Shown piece by piece: positions 61,016 to 64,000 of a stretch of DNA of 64,000 nt. The stretch is from assembly GCA_013396995.1 (NCBI GenBank), contig VWZP01007940.1, positions 434,001 to 498,000 on the forward strand, given 5' to 3'. The position numbers were made by a program, and so were the translations under genes. The notes under the pieces are model-generated. The model saw only the letters and a list, made by a program, of their open reading frames with translations, was not told the DNA's origin and did no database searches. Source of the DNA: Dicaeum eximium. Taxonomy: Eukaryota > Chordata > Aves > Passeriformes > Dicaeidae. Numbering within the stretch: the first letter of the stretch is position 1; every line of letters starts with the position of its first letter.

Positions 61016-64000
61016 AAAATACGAAAAATCTGAAAAATGACAGGTGAAATGGAAACCTAGATAAGATAGAATCTTGGCTTTCTTCACAATAGATAAAATC
61101 TATTTCCTGACAATGTAAAGATTTTCAAGACAAGATAGCATATACCCTTTTTATTCTGTGTAGCCTGGAACCGTGAATCTTCTTAAGATATATGTTATCT
61201 TCTCAGTGTAAGTTAGTTTTGTGATATGCCTACCTCCTAAGCTGTAAATAATGGGTCTTAAAAAAAATTTCTTCCCACAGTAACTTTTAGAAAACATACA
61301 AATTCAAAACCATCTCGATTCCTGAATTTATGACAGTTTCCTGTGCCTCCAGTAGCAATTTCAAGAGTATCTACTTTCTATATTACTCACTCACTTACTG
61401 GTCATATTAACATGGTTCCAAAAAAAGGAAAACTACAGAAAAAAAAAAATTTGATTTGATTACATGGTTGGCACCTGAAGTTTTCTTCCTTGGGCAATGG
61501 GATCTGAAATTATGTACTTATCTTGTTAAGCATTCACAAGCTCAGTGGGAAAGCTGAAAACAAACATGCCATTTTATCCTTGGAAAGGCCATTAATAAGG
61601 TGGAAGAATTTATTTTTATCATTCCATAATCATTCTTTGTTCTCTACCTCATGTTTATTTATGCAAATAATAAAAAGAAAGAACTCTAGTTTCAAAACTG
61701 TCTAGCAAAATAAAGAACAAAATGCTAGCAACCAGAGGAAATATACTGAATCCTTGAGTTTACTGAGAGTCCTATAGTGATGTAGCTGACTGCAGTCCCT
61801 TCGCTGATACAAAAGAGTAGAAATAAATTCAGACATAATATGAAAATACATGTATGCTATAATTGTGTCATCATCAGAAAATGATACTGAAATTTACTTC
61901 CCTAATTAAAATTGGCTGGTATGGTTCCATTTAGTAGAAACAAGAAGATATTACTGGATCCAGTAAAGCTGGAGAATTTGGAAAATGCTGGCATGTGAAT
62001 TTTTCTATTCTTAAATGCAAGAAAGAATCCAGCGAGAGAAAAAAATTGACATTCATATATTAAATTTTAAATATATCAAAATAATTATCGGTGTTTCTGT
62101 CTATATTGCTCAGCAAAAACTTTTTTTTCCTCTCCAATGGTAGAAATGAACCACAGAAGGATTAACAAATAATAGATAAAAGAAAACTAAAATGAAGAAT
62201 AAATAAATAAATTATCTGAATACAGTTTACATAACATATACCACAGAAAACAATAGTATATTCCCACTCAGTACACTGAGTTTTATTGTGGAACTTAAAT
62301 ATATGTATTCAAATAATAGAAATAAGATGATTGTATCAGCAGCTTGATAAAGACTGCCATATAAAAAGCAAATAAAATGACTGAATAGTTTGATTTGAAA
62401 CAGGACAGGAAAGAAGCAAAAAAATAGACAATTTCAAGAACATAAATGGAATCTTGGTATCCTAGAATAGTAATAGTAAAACATTTCAGTTAAATTCATC
62501 CTTTAGAACTTTTTTTAAAAATGTGTGCTTATGACACATAATTATTTCTTGAAACTCTTCTACCACAAATATTTACTAGACCAACAAAATTTAATAGTAT
62601 ATTCATACCACTGAAACACATGCTATGTTAAAATGTCCATATTTATACAATACTGAGTGAAATCTGAATTCCCTGAATTCCTATGATTCAAGCTGCACCT
62701 TGCCTTCTGATTGTCAGAGAAACAACTTCAACTAAGTATAGGTTCAACTATAGGTGCCTATTGTGCATTTTCCTATGCCTTTCCCAGAGGTAAATCCTGC
62801 AGACTGTAAAAAGACACAGAGTCATGAAAACAAACATTTACTCCAAGTAGCAATTCCTACTATATCTTATTTTTATTTTCTTATTATTTGCTATAGGTAA
62901 ATTATGTCCATTGAAACATAATTTTAATTTAAAAATGCGCTTTTGTTGACATCCAGATGCTACATAAAATTAGCTAAATCTTGCTCTGTTGTGCATTTGG
63001 ACAAAACAAGAATCAAGATAAAATCAGTCTACTTTGCTTTTCAGCATTAATTTTATTTTACTCTTTTTATAACAATTTTGCAACAGTTTGAGGCAAAAAC
63101 GAAAGATCTCCCTCCTTGTCTAAAAAAAAATTGCCAGAAACCAAAAAACCCCAGACTCATTTAATATTTCTTAAATTGCCCGTTTAACAACTATGTGACA
63201 TTTAATATGGTAAATGTTTTTAGTAGGTATTTGTCTCCCTTTCTCACTGCTTATTTACTGAAGCACACTGCAGGATAACCACCATAGGTAAAATTATCAG
63301 AAGTAAGCAAAGAACTTCTCAAGTGTTTTTTCCCATTAGGGCATTTAGGTATCCATGCAACATTTTTTTCTTTCTAGTCCCTAAAGAAAGCCATTGCTTC
63401 TTGTGTCTATGGCAATAGACTAGTGAAAAATGTTTTGGCTAGGAAGTCTGTAGGGATTCTACAGGAATGGTTCAACAGTAGCCAGAAAGCAATTAAGCTT
63501 CTTCAGAGGCATGAAGATTAAGTGTAATCATACCTTGATTTAGCTTGTGAATTTTAGCCAGGGACTCCAGACAAATCCCAGAGGTACCTCACTGCTTCAA
63601 TTGTTTAATTATTATTTGTGATATGAAACAGATGCTTTTCTTGGTGACCTCATCTACCTTAATATCACTTTGAAACATATGCTAAATGACCACCTTGATG
63701 TTAGATCAGGCGATTAAGAAGACAGACAGATAGTTGTTTAATCCAAGTGAATACGGCTAGGAGATTTTTTTTTTTAAATTACATTTAGTAATAGTAGCAT
63801 TTATAGCTTTTGCATTTTATGCCATTTCAAAGTCTGACCAGTATCCTATTGGTGTCAATGGATTTTCAGTGCACCAGGAGAGGGTTAATAATAGTTTATC
63901 TGTAGTAGATCCTGTCTGATATGAATGTTTTTTCTTTTTTTTTCATTTTTACTTTTGAAATGATGGTGGAAAAGAACAGCTCTAAGAAAAATTAATATAT
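61016..64000. other. AT-rich non-coding stretch
   Basis: I see no gene. Minor simple sequence includes an (AATA)n piece near 62199-62212 and short A- and T-runs at 61440 and 63767. Confidence 0.5.

Noticed and set aside
1..64000. CRISPR arrays, bacterial operons, tRNA or rRNA genes
   Set aside because: No regularly spaced direct repeats, no compact ORF arrangement, no cloverleaf or rRNA sequence seen. All signs point to a vertebrate (bird) nuclear genome.

Overview
This window looks like a gene-poor, AT-rich piece of a bird nuclear genome, most likely a songbird. The evidence is the repeats. Several CR1 non-LTR retrotransposon fragments carry the CR1 3' terminal octamer repeats (ATTCTATG-like) and the C-terminal part of CR1 ORF2. 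There are also avian endogenous-retrovirus LTRs, two of them from a G+C-rich ~1.1-1.4 kb family that I remember from passerine genomes. I found no convincing protein-coding exon, no tRNA or rRNA gene and no CRISPR array. The long open frames lie in simple repeats, in LTRs, or in frames with no recognisable domain. The window is therefore a large intron or an intergenic gene desert; the sequence alone does not say which.

Layout. 1-9.6 kb: unique AT-rich DNA with three CR1 fragments (948-1780 minus, 4735-5172 minus, 8533-8809 plus). 9.65-12.2 kb: a TA/TG microsatellite, a nearly spacer-free ~70 bp palindrome and a long TTCTC pentanucleotide tract. 13.57-14.73 kb: a solo LTR of the G+C-rich family. 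14.7-35.5 kb: unique sequence with homopolymer runs and one candidate conserved regulatory element. 35.5-41.05 kb: a repeat and assembly-problem zone. It has a CR1 (plus), a 79-base N gap, a 366 bp solo LTR with a perfect 6 bp target duplication, and an internally deleted CR1 (minus). Part of that CR1 appears twice in tandem as 951 bp copies separated by a single N, almost certainly an unmerged contig overlap. 41-55.4 kb: mostly unique DNA with a 674 bp CpG-containing solo LTR at 46.76-47.43 kb. 55.4-56.8 kb: a second LTR of the G+C-rich family, split by a nested CR1. 56.8-64 kb: unique AT-rich DNA with a few simple repeats.

No gene set here forms a pathway. The interpretable biology is the history of retroelement insertion (target duplications, nesting, internal deletion), a few DNA structures such as the palindrome and the pyrimidine tract, and some candidate conserved non-coding elements that need comparative alignment. 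I did not find an undescribed coding system.
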